DNA from: Cardinalis cardinalis
Taxonomy: Eukaryota; Chordata; Aves; Passeriformes; Cardinalidae
Length of the DNA stretch: 64,000 bases
Direction: 5' to 3'
Assembly: GCA_014549065.1 (NCBI GenBank)
Contig: JACDOX010000084.1
Coordinates: forward strand, 2,161,533 to 2,225,532
The notes under the pieces are model-generated. The model worked only from the letters and a program-made list of their open reading frames with translations, was not told the DNA's origin and ran no database searches. This document shows, piece by piece, positions 51,801-64,000 of the stretch (the first letter of the stretch is position 1; the number at the start of each line of letters is the position of its first letter). The position numbers and the translations under genes are program-made.

Positions 51801-54082
51801 AAAAGCTGTTTTCCCCCACCTAATGTGTGCATGGAAACACAAGCCCTAAACCAAGCCTGTTATAATGTCAACCTGTAGTATTTTGTCAGTTGTGCAAGAC
51901 TGGAGACCTGTATCAAACCTAAATTATACTATGGACACAATCAGGGGCAATAAACCTAACCACAGCATGAAAAATTCAGGTTAGACATGGGGAATATCCT
52001 TCCNTGGGAAGGGCAGAAAAACATCAGAAAAGATGCCACTTACGTGTTACTAACCTGTGTCCTAGCACCCTTCAACTGCCTCTTTTTTGTTTTGTCCCAT
52101 CTGATATTACACTCTTTTGTTGTGTTTTTTCAAGAACCCACAATGATCCCCACGTGGCTGTAAATACAACAAATCCTATTAACAAATGGTGACCGTTACA
52201 AGATTTATAAGATATATTCAGAATCCACCTTACAAATATAAGCCCCAGCTCTTAAAAACCCCTCTATTTATAAATAGGCATAATTAATTTCCAGCAATAT
52301 TAGGAGATGTTGGAGAACTAACTGTTCTTGTAATGCTTTTGCAGGATCAGGCCCTAAAAACAGAGGATACAGATGGTGAACACAAGATGCANGCTAAGTG
52401 AAAACAATTCTCCTTTTCCCCAGTGGCAGAATGCCAGTTAGTTTGAGTCTGCTAATGATGGTACAAGAGGAAGAACTGTCATGCATATGTGCCAAACTAA
52501 CTCATATAAAAAGTGAATTTGGCATCAATATCTGCTGCAGCTAATCAACAACACGAGATAAGTGGGGCAACAAATTATGTCCCTTTTAATCAGCTAGCAC
52601 TGTCATCTCCTTTATAAACAGGGAGAGTTTCTAAATTTGTTTTTGGTAAGTTTAAAGCAGTAAAAGAAGATGGAAACATCCTGTTAACAGAATACTGGCT
52701 CAACCATCAAAGGACTTCCTACAGACTTCAGAGGATCATCAAAACACACAAATAGCATCACTCTATGAGGAGAAGTCAGGAATGAAGAGCAGATTCATCA
52801 CTTGGTATTTAAAAGCTATTTGAGAAATAGTAAATGATTAGATCCTAATTGTGGATTTTCAACAGTGTGACATCACTGTATTGATGAAGAAATTAAAGTT
52901 TGAGGAACTAGGCATTTATTTTACTCATTGTTTGACTAAACAACCAGATAATGTTGTGTTATTTCACCTCTTATAAAAAGGAGCAGAATGAAAACTTAGA
53001 ATTGTACCAGCTTATCTTTCTTCAGAATGCAAATCTTCTCTGAAAAAACTAAATGCCAAGTCTTTTTGTATTTAAAAGGTGGCACCTTGNTTGGACAAAG
53101 TATCCCTGCCATGAAAATCTGCAAGGGAGAATTCCCACAGTTCCTGATACACCAGNCCCCTCAGAAGAGCTCCAGAACCTCAGTGCCTTATATTTTGGCA
53201 CTCTTCAAGTGTTAAAAACCTCAGTAATAGAATAGAATGCTTTGCAAAGAACAGCCATAAAGAAAACAAAACGAAACAATAAAACAAACTGGATTAAAAA
53301 TGGCCTAGGTATTTAAAGAAACTTTTCTTTAGATGATACAGGTCTGAACACATGATTACTTAAACAACAAAAACCTAAGCCTATATATTTATACAGGAAA
53401 TTACTAAGAAAATCTAGGTTTTCATCCAGATTTGAAAGGTCCTTGTGAAAGATGCCAGTAGACATGGCAATCTCTACAAAAATCTTTCAAAAATACAGAG
53501 NTCTATAAAATCCAGTAATTCAGCTAAAACCCAAATGAGAAGCTGCATGGTTCACCTGGCTTATGAAAGACTCAGAATCTTCAGTAATCCAGTGCAAAAC
53601 GATTTGCCAAACAGAACTGCTTGACTATGGAGGGTGAATCTAAAACCTTTGTTTATAAATGCATAAGGTAACTGCCTGAGGAACAGCCCAGCAGTGCATT
53701 AGTCCTGCAATGTCCCCTCATCTTGCTTTCTCTCTTTGTGAAAGAGAAATTAAATTCCCTTGAGAGTTTCTGTTGACATTGAAAAAGCATTTCAACAACC
53801 TACATAGAGGATTTACTCCACTGACCACTAATGCCAAAGGCCCCAAAACCACTTACACTGAAAGAAGATGAGTTTTGCAATTTGGAGCTGCAGCTATAAA
53901 GCAATGAAAAATTGATGGTTTCCTTTTGACTGCCATAGAAATGGCTGCTTTGTACATTTCTTTCCTCGGGGAATCCATTGCTATAATTTTCCATTAAAAA
54001 GTTTCTGCATTACTGCATTGCTGAAGTAACTGCAATGATGACCTAATCTGGGTCATCAAAAACCTGGGATTAATCACATGCC

Positions 54083-54112
54083 TAAAAACAAACAAAAAAA
54101 ACCAAAAAAAAA
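54083..54112. repeat. A-rich tract
   Basis: A runs are broken by AAC and ACC, over about 30 bp. Confidence 0.85.
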
Positions 54113-54805
54113 TTGTTATATAAATTTACTTGCTTGACTGTCTGCAATTATTTTTATCAAATCATTGCAGTGTTCTTCAAAATGTTAAAACATGGGCTGG
54201 GAGTTCTGCATTTCTCACCTATCACAAATGAAAAAGTAATTTCCATCTNATTTTGTTTCATGCTATTATCAACAGCATATGCACTGCAAACACCATCCAT
54301 TTCAGGATGCCAAAGAAACAACAGAAACATTAATCTAGCCTCAGAAAACCCTGCAAGTTGGGTAAGTATTAACCTCAGATGCTGTGAGGTTAAGCTGCTT
54401 GCCTATGGTCACANAGTGAATTTGACAGGACCAGAAACAGAGGCCAAATTTCCTCATTCCCCAGCCCTATCATAAGGCAACACTGATGTAATTGCTTTAT
54501 TTTAATTTAATGGTCTGTACAATTCATGTTTCTAAATCTCCAGAGCTTGTACCAGCAGGTATTAATGCATTACTTCAGGTTCAAAAGTACAACAAACACG
54601 AAAAGCTGTTTTTAGGTTAATGGAAATGAACTGGCCCATTTCTAATGGCCGAGCTGTTTAGAGCAGGCTGATGCTTACAGAACTGTATGGGAATGCTGCT
54701 GGGTTCCATCATCCATCATCAGAGCTGGCAATGCAATGCCCAGGCCAGTTTTGCCCTGGGACACTTCCACACAGCTCCTCTCTGTGTAATCTTGACCCAA
54801 CCTTT

Positions 54806-54829
54806 CCTGGCTCAGCCTGGCTCAGCCTG
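54806..54829. repeat. Tandem GGCTCAGCCT, about 2 units
   Basis: Two adjacent 10-bp copies are followed by a partial start of a third. Confidence 0.8.
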
Positions 54830-55226
54830 AAGAGAGGTCATTCCCATTAGATTCAGCATACCCTACCTAGGTGGGAGGGTCTCCAGTGGGTTTGGCAGGG
54901 AGCTAGCTGCAGGCATAGCATGTTGTGGCTCCAACAGATCAAACAGTNGCTCATTAGAACTGTCAGAGGACTCAGCTCCCTCACTTCCCCAGCCCCATTT
55001 CTGCAGACAGAAGTGTGTGCTCAACACATCTCTCTGGAAGAACTCCAAATTGTTTCCTCCCAGTGGATGCAAGAGCACCCAGATGTGGAGAGCTAAGACA
55101 AGCTGTAGGTACCCACACTTTGGAAACTCACCATTTACACCACTTGCAGAAGAAGCACGGAGAAGCACATGCCTCAGACCACCATACAAGTAGACAATCC
55201 CTTCCTGTGTCCAGAAAGTGCCTCCT

Positions 55227-55262
55227 ACCTTTTGAGTACTACCAAACCACCTTTTGAGTACT
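55227..55262. repeat. 14-bp direct repeat ACCTTTTGAGTACT
   Basis: Two perfect 14-bp copies (55227-55240 and 55249-55262) are separated by 8 bp. Confidence 0.9.
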
Positions 55263-58200
55263 CATTCAAAACCAAAGTCTGCCATTCCAGAAAGTTTCTC
55301 ATATGATAAATACAGTTTCAAAATTTCTTTTTACCTTCCCTGTCTTCATTGTGCCTTCATTTCCCTTGCTAACTGACTGCAGCTTCCTCACATTGTGATG
55401 CAAAATTTTTCCCTGACTTGCACAATTTGTTGCTTTTAGGGGTCCTACCCATTTTGGGGCTTAAGCAACATCTGCTCAGATGAGAAGAGATTAACAAGTC
55501 ACAGAACAGTCATCACCTGCAGACATTCTGAAAATAGCCATCTCCACAAATCCAGTGGACAGAGCCATCAATTACAGTAATCCTAGAGGAAGGCAGTATT
55601 TGAATAGAAAAAGTACTCTAATCTTATAAGTAGAACACACAGTGAAATAGGTTTCTCTAGCTCCAAAAATGTCAGCTCCTGTATTTCAGGAAATAAACAG
55701 TGAAATTAGTGCTTGCAATGCCATTAAATGTAAATTATGTCATACTTCTAGGGATTAATCAGAATTAAAGACAACTTAATATGAGTTAAAGAAAACCAAA
55801 AGACATCTAGAACATAACAGCTTATGCTCTTAATGACAATCATCTCTCCATGAATGTCTGGGAATACCTGCACGTACNATAGTGTGCATGAATTTAATAC
55901 TGGAGCCAGAGGCATCCAGTTATCCCATTACTTGGACAATGCCAAAATAAAGACATTCCTTCCTGAGGAACTCCAGCTCAACTTTAATGTTAGATCACTC
56001 TTTAACAGCTACTAGACTTATTCCTGTTTCATTTTGAATTTGAAGCATCTACTTTTTGGAAAGAATGTTGTACTCAACTGAAAATCTGATGGAAATTTTA
56101 TTTAACTATCTTGGATTTCATTACAAAAGTTACTTGATATACAGATATAGATATATAAAACTAGAACTAGATTTTTTTTTATCAAGCAGGTTTCGAGAAC
56201 AGTTTTTCAGCTGCAGTTTTATAAAAAATCTTTTAAAGATGCTGTAAAAAGTTGTTTTCATTCCTGTTTTAAAATTCTATTTTCATCTTAGTTTTGAAGG
56301 TAAGTTCAAAAAACTAGGATGTTGTTTTTCAAGAACATCCTAAGACAAAAATTGAAGAATTATGTACAAAAAGCATGATATAGCTTTGAAGCAAAAATTC
56401 TGAGGAAGTGTTTGTAAAATTAAAATAACTTTGAACTGTTAGAAATACATTGACTTGGTGACTTTAAAAACTTTAACTTGGTGACTCTCCTAGTTAAATG
56501 AAAAAATGTCTGAACAGAAAATCATGTTGGTTGGGTAGTTGCAATTTAAATTTGGTATTGTATCAGTAAAGATAAGGAGACACGGGAATGGCTGAGATGG
56601 AAGCCACACATACACAAGCCTTCCAGGCCTGTTGTTACCTCAAATGACATCATTTCACAGCACCTCTCTGTACATGGGAAACAGCACAGTGCAAGCACAG
56701 TACCAATTCACTCCCAAATTAGAAAAATAAGACTGGACCAAGCCACCCTGGTGGAGACCAGACTGGTTATGCTGCTGGACACACCTGGGGTCCGATGGAG
56801 TCCCTTGAATTGTGCCAGTTACTGAACACTTGTCCCAGGAAAGTGCATATTCACTTGGCAACCCTGCACACAGCCACCCTACCAGCTGAGGACAGGGAGA
56901 CAGGCACCTGGCATGGACTTTTAAAGGGACAATCTTAAAGCCCTCTGTAAAGTTCGAATTCTTGGAAAACTTTGTGACAGCATCTTACACATGACAACAC
57001 ACCTGTTTAAAATAACCAAATGCACTGATCACAGCTGACAGACTTTTTACTGGAGTCATTGCACTCAGAAACTCGTGTGCAGGGCTTTGTTTTCCCCCAG
57101 AACTGATGCNGGTCAATAGCCACTGCGGAAAGCATGGGAGTTCTTTCCTGCTCAAGTCTGAACATGACAGTGTGGAGGAGATTCAGAGCCTTCTCATTCC
57201 CAGCTGAACAAACTGGCCAGAGCTGCGGAATGACTGCCAGGACTGGTGGGACCCTGCCTCACTGCCCTTTCTCCAGGGCAGCAGACCATCCCTTTTCCCT
57301 TTCTGAGCTGTTTGCCCTCTGTTTAGTGGGGGCAAGCCCTGCTGGCACAGCAGAGAGGCAGAGCCCCAGTCTAGCAAAGCTAAATGAGCTGGAAAGGGCA
57401 AATACGTACAAGGGGTGCCATCTGGCAACAGTATAAGGAAAAAAACCCTTTAAGTGGGTTACATAAACCAGTGCCCTAAAACCTACATATCAAGGCAGCT
57501 AAGGACACTGTCTCGCCCAGCCTGAAGCGCCACTGGCCGAGCACTGCAAAAAGAACAAAATTAAAGTTATGCAATGCCTCACATTAGGCCCAAAGTAAAT
57601 AAAGTCAGGACATGCACTTTGACAGCAATGTGAACCAAGCCAGCTTGTGTTGCTGGGCACAACCCCTGAGCTCCTCCCCACTGCCATGGCAAACTGGGAT
57701 GAGTACGAGANGAGCAGGGGCTGCCTTGGCTGCAGGAGCTCCAGGCTGTGTCAGACACACACAGCCCTCCCATCCCATTCCATCCCCTACAGCCAGGCCT
57801 GGAGAGGCAAGTGCTCCATGGCCCAGCTCACAGCAGAGGCTCATCNCAAGAAAGGTTCAGCACTGTCAGAGGATTAAGGTCTGAACCGGAGTTATAGGAA
57901 AGAATCTGGCACAACACTGGTTTCTACTCAGTAGAGCTCCTGAAAAATCAATCAAACTTTTAATTTTTCCTATGAGTTATACAGTATGCAGAAAATAATA
58001 AACAAGGAGAAAGAGAAGCATAACACACATCTGAAAAATACTGTTGTCTAAATTTTACTAGAGGTGTAGTTGCACAATGTTCACAATGCTGTAATGCTTC
58101 GGCTTTATCTGTTCCAGTCAACCAGTATCAAACTGATCTGTCTTAACTCCTAGCAGAATTAAATATTTGGGCAACTTCTCGGTAAAGTAACATTTCAATA

Positions 58201-59550
58201 ACACGCAAATGCCAATTTCATATTAGCTTTCCCCACTGGGAATTGAATTTAAGACCAAAATTTTTTAAAAAGCTAATTAAAAACTTCTACTGAATTTTAA
58301 AAGCTCTGTACAGCTACTTCAGATGATTGCTCATAAATTCAATAAAACCCTAAAGATTACTCATGTCTAGCAGCATTATCATCAAGGGCAAAGTAACTTT
58401 CTTTTTCATTTTACATAGAAAATGGACTTTTATTATGCTGATAATCACACCTACACACTGAGTACCCATCAGTGTTAGAAGCTGAAAGCTATGAGCAAGT
58501 TTTATTTCTCATTTCTAGAAAATTATAATCTTTTCAGATCACTCCCTCAGACTTTAGAACTCTTCCTAACAATATCTATTAGCTCACTATCAAGTGCCNT
58601 TAGCATCTTAGAAAGTCTCTTTATTAAATAATACATGCATATTCAAATACATATTGAGTAAGAATTTCTAANTGAAACTGAAACAGAATCTGGCAGAAAA
58701 GATCCACAGTGTTACATCTTTGGATCATTCATATAGGTCACTATCATTTTGAACATAAAATAAAAATTCACCATTGAAAATTTCTACTGCACCTTACAGA
58801 AATCTTAAAGAAATTTAAAGATCTATGAGACTCCCCATGGTTAAGAATAAATATTTTAATATTTGAATCTGCAATTTTCATCAAGGATCAAATTAAGAGA
58901 ACAGGAACTCTTTGCCTTTTACACCTGTATGATGCCTCTTAACCATTTAGCTGTCCTTGGACTCATTTTTTCACCCACAAATGTTGGCATAAAACATTCC
59001 ACAGCAGGCAGCAACCCTTCCCAGAGGAAATTCCCCAAATATCCCCAAATTTGTTCTTAATAATTACAATTGATATTCCTCATGTGCCGTCATAAATTCT
59101 GTGTGACTTCCAAAAGTTGTCAAACCTGAAAGATCACTTGCAAAACAGAACAGCCCTCAAGCTCTTCTGCAACTGTGGCAGCCCTTAAAAGCATCAGACA
59201 CATATTGAGAAATATTCAAGCAAACCACTGATGAGAAAATGTTCAGATGCAGAGGGTGAAAACATTTATTTCCCTATTCTTGACTATCTACCCTTTCCTG
59301 AGAAAACTACCAAAACAAACCAGGTATCCTTTTTTACTGAGGTTTTCATCTTCTTATTCATTTTCTAATGTCAAGCATGAAAGTTTTTCCCACATCCGGA
59401 CGAATATTTTCATTTTTCCATCATAGGCATTGTGCTCTGGAAAAGTGTCAAAATTTACTTAGTAGGAACTGACAAAGAGGAAGATTTACTGACAGGATTA
59501 ACGTTTCACTAGTGAAAAAAAAGAAGCATTATCAAACACCTACTTTATGG

Positions 59551-59600
59551 TTAAAAAAAAAAAAGAGAGAGCAAAAAAAGAGGAAGAAAGGAAATCAAAA
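59551..59600. repeat. Purine-rich A/AG tract
   Basis: A runs mixed with GAGAGA and AAAGAGG words account for the lysine-rich open frames predicted here, which are not genes. Confidence 0.88.
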
Positions 59601-60761
59601 CTACCCATCATTAGGGCTAGTGGCTGCTTTTCAGTTTGCTCACTTTTCTCTCATGGCTTCCTTTTGCTCCTGTCTGCCACTGTGTCTGCCTGCCTTGCCT
59701 TGTTTTCCACTGTGCTGTGCGTGCCTGACGAGTTCCCTGGGTAGGGTCATCTCGTGTCCCCTGGGAGCACCAGAGTGGAGGACCATGGCTGCTGGCCAGG
59801 GATGCTGCTCATCCTGGCACTACGTGCAGCAAGCAATAACAATGATGGAAAATTCCACTCCATCCAATGGAGCCAGTGACTGTTACTCCTCTGTGTTTAT
59901 ATTTGCCTTCTATCCCCAGGCAAAATCCTGCCCAAACTCCCATTCAGAGTACAGCTAAGAGGAGCAGGAAGGGAGAAGGTCCCTACAAGGAACGTGGCAG
60001 GCTGGAAAACTTTCTTATTCCCATCAAATGTCCTGGGCCAACTGTTTGTATTTTGCCAGACCCCAGTCTTAAGTATTTGACCCCATTATTGTGCTACATT
60101 ATTTAGTTTGCTTAGGAGTTCACCGAGGGCTGACCATCTCCCTATCACGACCAATCTGAAACTGGGAAATGGTCATGCACATTTTAAAAACAGTCTATCA
60201 CATGATGTGTATCGATCATCTTTTGGAAACACTCCAAGANACTTCATTCTGGAAGTCAATCTAAAATAAATATGACCTGAATTTATCCAGTACAGGTTGA
60301 ATGAAACATCGTTACTAGGCACCTAGTCGGGGCTTTTTCCCTAGAAAAATTACACACATTTAACAATATATAGATGTCTATATCTTAATATCACAACCTC
60401 CTGGCAATTACNAATCATTAATCAGGATTTTATGTGTCATGTTTCACAGATGTGCATTGGTATTTGAAAAAGTTCAGTTCCCCTGCTGTTACTGTCATAT
60501 TTTCTGGAAAAATCCCTTTGCCAGGATTTCTTCTCCTGGGAAGCTGAGAAGCCTCAGAGAAAAATGAAAACAATAANTATCTGATTGCTTCTCCTGTGTT
60601 TTGCTGCTTTGGAATGTGGTTGGAGATTGTTTATCCAAATTGTTTTTATTTAATGACCAATCACAGTCCAGCTGTGTCAGGATTCTGGAAGCAGTCACGA
60701 GTTTTACATTAGTATCTTGTTAAACCTTCTGCAAGTATCCTTTCTCTATTCTTTAGTATAG

Positions 60762-60930
60762 ATATAATATAATATAATATAATATAATATAATATAATAT
60801 AATATAATATAATATAATATAATATAATATAATATAATANAATATAATATAATATAATATAATATAATATAATATAATATAATATAATATAATATAATAT
60901 AATATAATATAATATAATATAATATAATAA
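60762..60930 (+). repeat. (AATAT)n pentanucleotide array
   Basis: There are about 34 nearly perfect AATAT units over 169 bp, interrupted only by one undetermined base at 60840. The array sits inside the solo LTR, directly upstream of its AATAAA signal, where the other LTR copy has only a short ATAATATATATC stretch. Confidence 0.97.
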
Positions 60931-60934
60931 TAAA
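60929..60934 (+). terminator. LTR poly(A) signal AATAAA
   Basis: AATAAA lies immediately at the end of the pentanucleotide array, in the LTR position homologous to the signal at 293-298. It is antisense to RPS6KA2, so it should not affect that transcript directly. Confidence 0.5.
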
Positions 60935-63900
60935 TTAGCCTTCTAAGAACATGGAGTCAGATTCATCTTTCCTTCCTGCCACAGGAAAATACGACACCAT
61001 GCTCCAAGTACTGAAACACCTTTCAAAATCCTAAACTGTACCACTAAAATGGCCTGCTGAATGCACTTAAGTAACCCCTAGCCACCTACCTGTGACCTGC
61101 CAGCAAGACAAACAAATGCTGTCAGGCAGGAATAAACAGATGGCAGAAAGTTGAAGCATAAACAGAAGTATGACTGAGAAAGTAAACAAAAGAAAACATT
61201 GAGAAAGAGAAAACGCAGATCTGCAGCCCTGCTGCCAATAAGGAGCTGTCACTCAGCCTCAGGGTCCGGCAGCAAACCTGCTACAGAAAANTTCAGCTGG
61301 CTGAAGCTGGGACATGGAAGTTGTCTTTCAAACCAAGATTCAGATCACTGAGTGCTTGAGAAAGTCTGTTAACCTTTGATTTCCATATAAGGGAAAGTGA
61401 NTCCTAATTATTGTATAAATAAATTGCTTCTCATGGTTGATTGCAGCCACTATTTACTGCTACAACCTGATNAAATCAGGTTCTTCTGTTTAATGCTTAA
61501 ACCTGTGTACACCTTCCAGAAGCAGAGTGAACAGGTTTCATTTTCAACAGCCTACCTCAATGCCTCTGCCTCTTCCTCACTAGAATGAACTATGAGTACT
61601 ACAGACAGGTATTTCTTGTGCAAACAAAATTACATTATACACCTGCTTCATTAATGCTGCTCATGAATAAGAATGAAACATCAGGCAGAGAAAGGTGGAT
61701 ACTCTCTGAAAAGGAAAGAGAATACAANTCTGGGAAAACAGATTTCTGCAATAAATAATTTATAAGAAATTTTTACAGGACACATGTTTCATGGAACATA
61801 AAACTAGTAGCATGATATATTGTTACCTTCTGGAAACTTAAGATCAAAAATCTGTTCTCAATTTCCTCTTTCCTGCCCTGAGTTCAGACTCCATGCTTAA
61901 CCCAGTGCTTTGGATCTCCCTAAAGGGCATCTGAAGTGTGGAGAACTGAGTGTGAGACACTGTCTCTGTTCTGTTGTGACTTCCCAGCAAAAGNGACAAA
62001 AATAAAAATGTTTTATCCACTAGATCCAAGTAGCAATACTATACTGCAGGAGAGTAGGATTTTGCTGTGATGTGAGAAGCCCTAATGCAGCTGTGTTGGC
62101 AGGTGCAGCTCCATCATCTCTGCGTGCCACCTCATGGCTGGAAAACATTCAAACCCTCGAAGTTAACAACNCACTCAATTCTGCTTTGCCCAAGCTGTGT
62201 TCCAACCCAGCAGGCAGCAGCCTCAGAAGCAGAAAGGTTCGCTTGCAGGTTCCTGAGCTCTAAACACCATTTTTGGGAAAATATGAGAGCAGCCCCACTA
62301 GAGAAACCATATCCTTCTATCATGTGGTCCGCCTTGTCTGTTGCAACAGAGGGAACGAAGGAAATGTTCCATTGAACAGACCCCACATAGATGGACATGC
62401 CCCTAATAAGGATGTTTTCCATNAGGATTTCCACTTGTCTTCCACATTCATTACACACCACGTTTTGTCATGCAAAGAAACTTCTTGGAGTACCCAGCCC
62501 ACTATATCCAAAAACGTCGCTAAATTAAAATGGATCATGCTACTTTTCTCCTCTTCTTCCTCCTCCTGTCCCCCCACACACCATGAATATACTTTGGAAG
62601 AAAAGAATACACCCACTACTTAAAGAGATTATAGGTATTTCACAGGTTATACATGTAAGGANGAAACAAAAATAAATAAATTCAGCAAATCTGCAGTGCT
62701 CCCTGCCTACTGAAAAATAAATGCAGGAATTCTAGCAATGCAAACACATGGAAAGTACCCTGTCAAGTAGGGACCAAAGTGCAGCAATGACTGAGACCTG
62801 CAGTGAATAATTAATGACATTTTTTTGACAGTGACTTATGCCTGAATTCCTAGAGGAAATAGTCTACTTGAACTGGTTTATTACAACTGTATCCTCAGGA
62901 AAATCTAAACTCAGTTTAATGAAGCATTCTGATCAATTTGTGATGCACTTTCCCCCTCAGCTCTTCCTGTGCTATTCAAACTCATACAGCATAGAATTAA
63001 ATCAAGGATGGCTAAAATATTTCACTGGCTAAATTACTATACATTTGCCTAATTAAGCAATTACAACCCACTGTTGCCACAGACATTTGCTGAGTAATAT
63101 ATCTGTTCCACTGTAGGCTTCAGCACAACTAAAGCAAGTAATAACACACTAAAATTGNTATAGTTAGATCCTTAGCAAGCACGATGGATACATCAAAAAT
63201 TGGTTTGTAACTTCAGGGGAACCAGAGCTTTAAATTAGAGTGGAGAGATTAACAACGCAATTAACGAGAATTACAACAAAACTGAAATCCTCTCCCCATG
63301 CAGCTTGGGAAAAGCAAACAAAGTAAACAAACAAACCCCAAACCAAAGCCAAATGTTGGTGCACTCTGCTTCTGATCTGTTACCCACTCCCTTCCCTCCC
63401 TGCCAGCCTCCTGTTAAAAAGAAAGACTGATTTCACACCAATTCCACACTTGAGAACAAGATTTCCAGGGAGCTTTTCTTTTCCTGCTATGTAGGCAACA
63501 AGCAATGATAGGATCAGATAAAAGCAAATAATGAGATTAAGTCTCATTAAAAAACTCCTCTTGTGCTTCAAAGGCACTTAACTCTGTNAGAGATAAAAAT
63601 GAGAACAGTACATACACCTACAAACACTACACAGTCACATGTGCAGAACAGGCCCTGTGTTGCAGAAACTGCTTTTCTGGCCACAAAATCACAGTCACAT
63701 CAAATGACAAAACACTCTTCTGAAATGCATGGATTTTATTCAAGGAAACAACACAATATTAGAGAGGGTACTTGATATACCTTGCATTTCAATGTTTTCT
63801 ACCTTTTAAATATTTTTTATAGCTAGGTTTGCTAAGCTGTAAAAGTAATCACTTTATATCAGTTTGTCAATATCAAATATTTTCTTTTCCTTTTGAATGA

Positions 63901-64000
63901 TAAAATTACTGTTTAAAAAAATTCTTACATTTCTGTAGAAATGGAGGATGGATAAAACATACTTGAATTCTTGTTTTAAAGTTTCTNTTACAAGTTTCTT

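Larger units (their letters stand above)
60493..60996 (+). mobile_element. Solitary endogenous-retrovirus LTR with internal microsatellite, antisense to RPS6KA2
   Basis: The element starts TGTCAT, ends ACGACA and follows the same order of landmarks as the LTR at 220-591. These are TCCTGGGAAGCTGAGAAGCC near the start, a GACCAATCACAGTCCAGCTG block (60655-60674), TCTATTCTTTAGTATAG, an AATAAA signal, then TTAGCCTTCTAAGAACATGG and AGTCAGAT. It is about 504 bp because the AT-rich stretch before the poly(A) signal is expanded into an AATAT array. It appears more diverged than the other copy. No internal retroviral genes flank it, and I see no clear target-site duplication. Confidence 0.78.
37870..64000 (-). 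other. RPS6KA2 upstream intron, at least 26 kb, continuing past the right edge
   Basis: The region lies upstream of the most 5' recognised coding exon. RPS6KA2 is known in mammals for alternative first exons and a very long first intron, so this is most likely intron 1. I found no CpG-island-like promoter and no sequence encoding the basic RSK3 N-terminus. It holds a CR1 fragment (about 40122-40265), a solo LTR (60493-60996) with a pentanucleotide array, a perfect 12-bp hairpin (44454-44482), simple repeats, and GC-richer patches at about 45240-45500, 51080-51830 and 57120-57850 without convincing genes. An alternative first exon could be hidden here. Confidence 0.75.

Noticed and set aside
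57120..57850. GC-richer patch considered as a CpG island or first exon
   Set aside because: CpG is still sparse, frames are open on both strands, and no RSK3 N-terminal sequence or convincing splice donor was found.
59512..59958. 148-codon open frame with a lysine-rich start
   Set aside because: The start is a translated A-rich simple repeat and the rest is unrecognisable. An overlapping frame is open too.

Overview
The window is a piece of a vertebrate nuclear genome, most likely a songbird (passerine). It is AT-rich, intron-dominated DNA with several 5'-truncated CR1 LINE fragments and two solitary endogenous-retrovirus LTRs of a type I recall as abundant in finch-like birds. Isolated single N characters are scattered throughout, which fits a draft or masked consensus assembly. 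I see no prokaryotic, plasmid or phage signal.

The only protein-coding gene I can support lies on the minus strand. It is RPS6KA2, encoding ribosomal S6 kinase RSK3. Seven consecutive internal exons run from right to left: 37753-37869, 33674-33755, 13200-13280, 12339-12418, 9263-9369, 1600-1637 and 749-891. All have GT-AG splice sites and compatible phases. Together they make 648 nt, or 216 codons, with no stop. They cover the segment just before the N-terminal kinase domain through the glycine-rich loop, ATP lysine, alpha-C glutamate, hinge, YRDLKPEN catalytic loop, DFG and the activation loop through APE to the WWSFGVLM segment. Paralogue-diagnostic residues (GSYGK, IKGSDAGQ, DHDKR, SFCGTIEYM) point to RSK3 rather than RSK1, RSK2 or RSK4. 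The first exon(s) and promoter lie beyond the right edge. The rest of the N-terminal kinase, the linker and the C-terminal kinase lie beyond the left edge.

Layout: 1-748 is the start of a downstream intron and holds a sense-oriented solo LTR. Exons and short introns fill 749-1637, followed by a 7.6 kb intron with two CR1 remnants. Exons cluster at 9.3-13.3 kb, then comes a 20.4 kb intron with two antisense CR1 copies and an unexplained 118-bp direct repeat. A 4.0 kb intron separates the next two exons, and more than 26 kb of upstream intron runs from 37870 to 64000. That last intron holds a CR1 3' end, several candidate conserved noncoding stretches (unproven), and a second solo LTR containing a pentanucleotide repeat of about 170 bp.

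No second gene, CpG-island promoter, tRNA, rRNA or CRISPR array was recognised. No clearly novel biological system is visible. The best leads are structural: the sense LTR with a poly(A) signal just after the activation-loop exon, the microsatellite expansion inside the second LTR, the CpG-dense activation-loop exon, a 96-nt possible cryptic or poison exon, and the 118-bp direct repeat.
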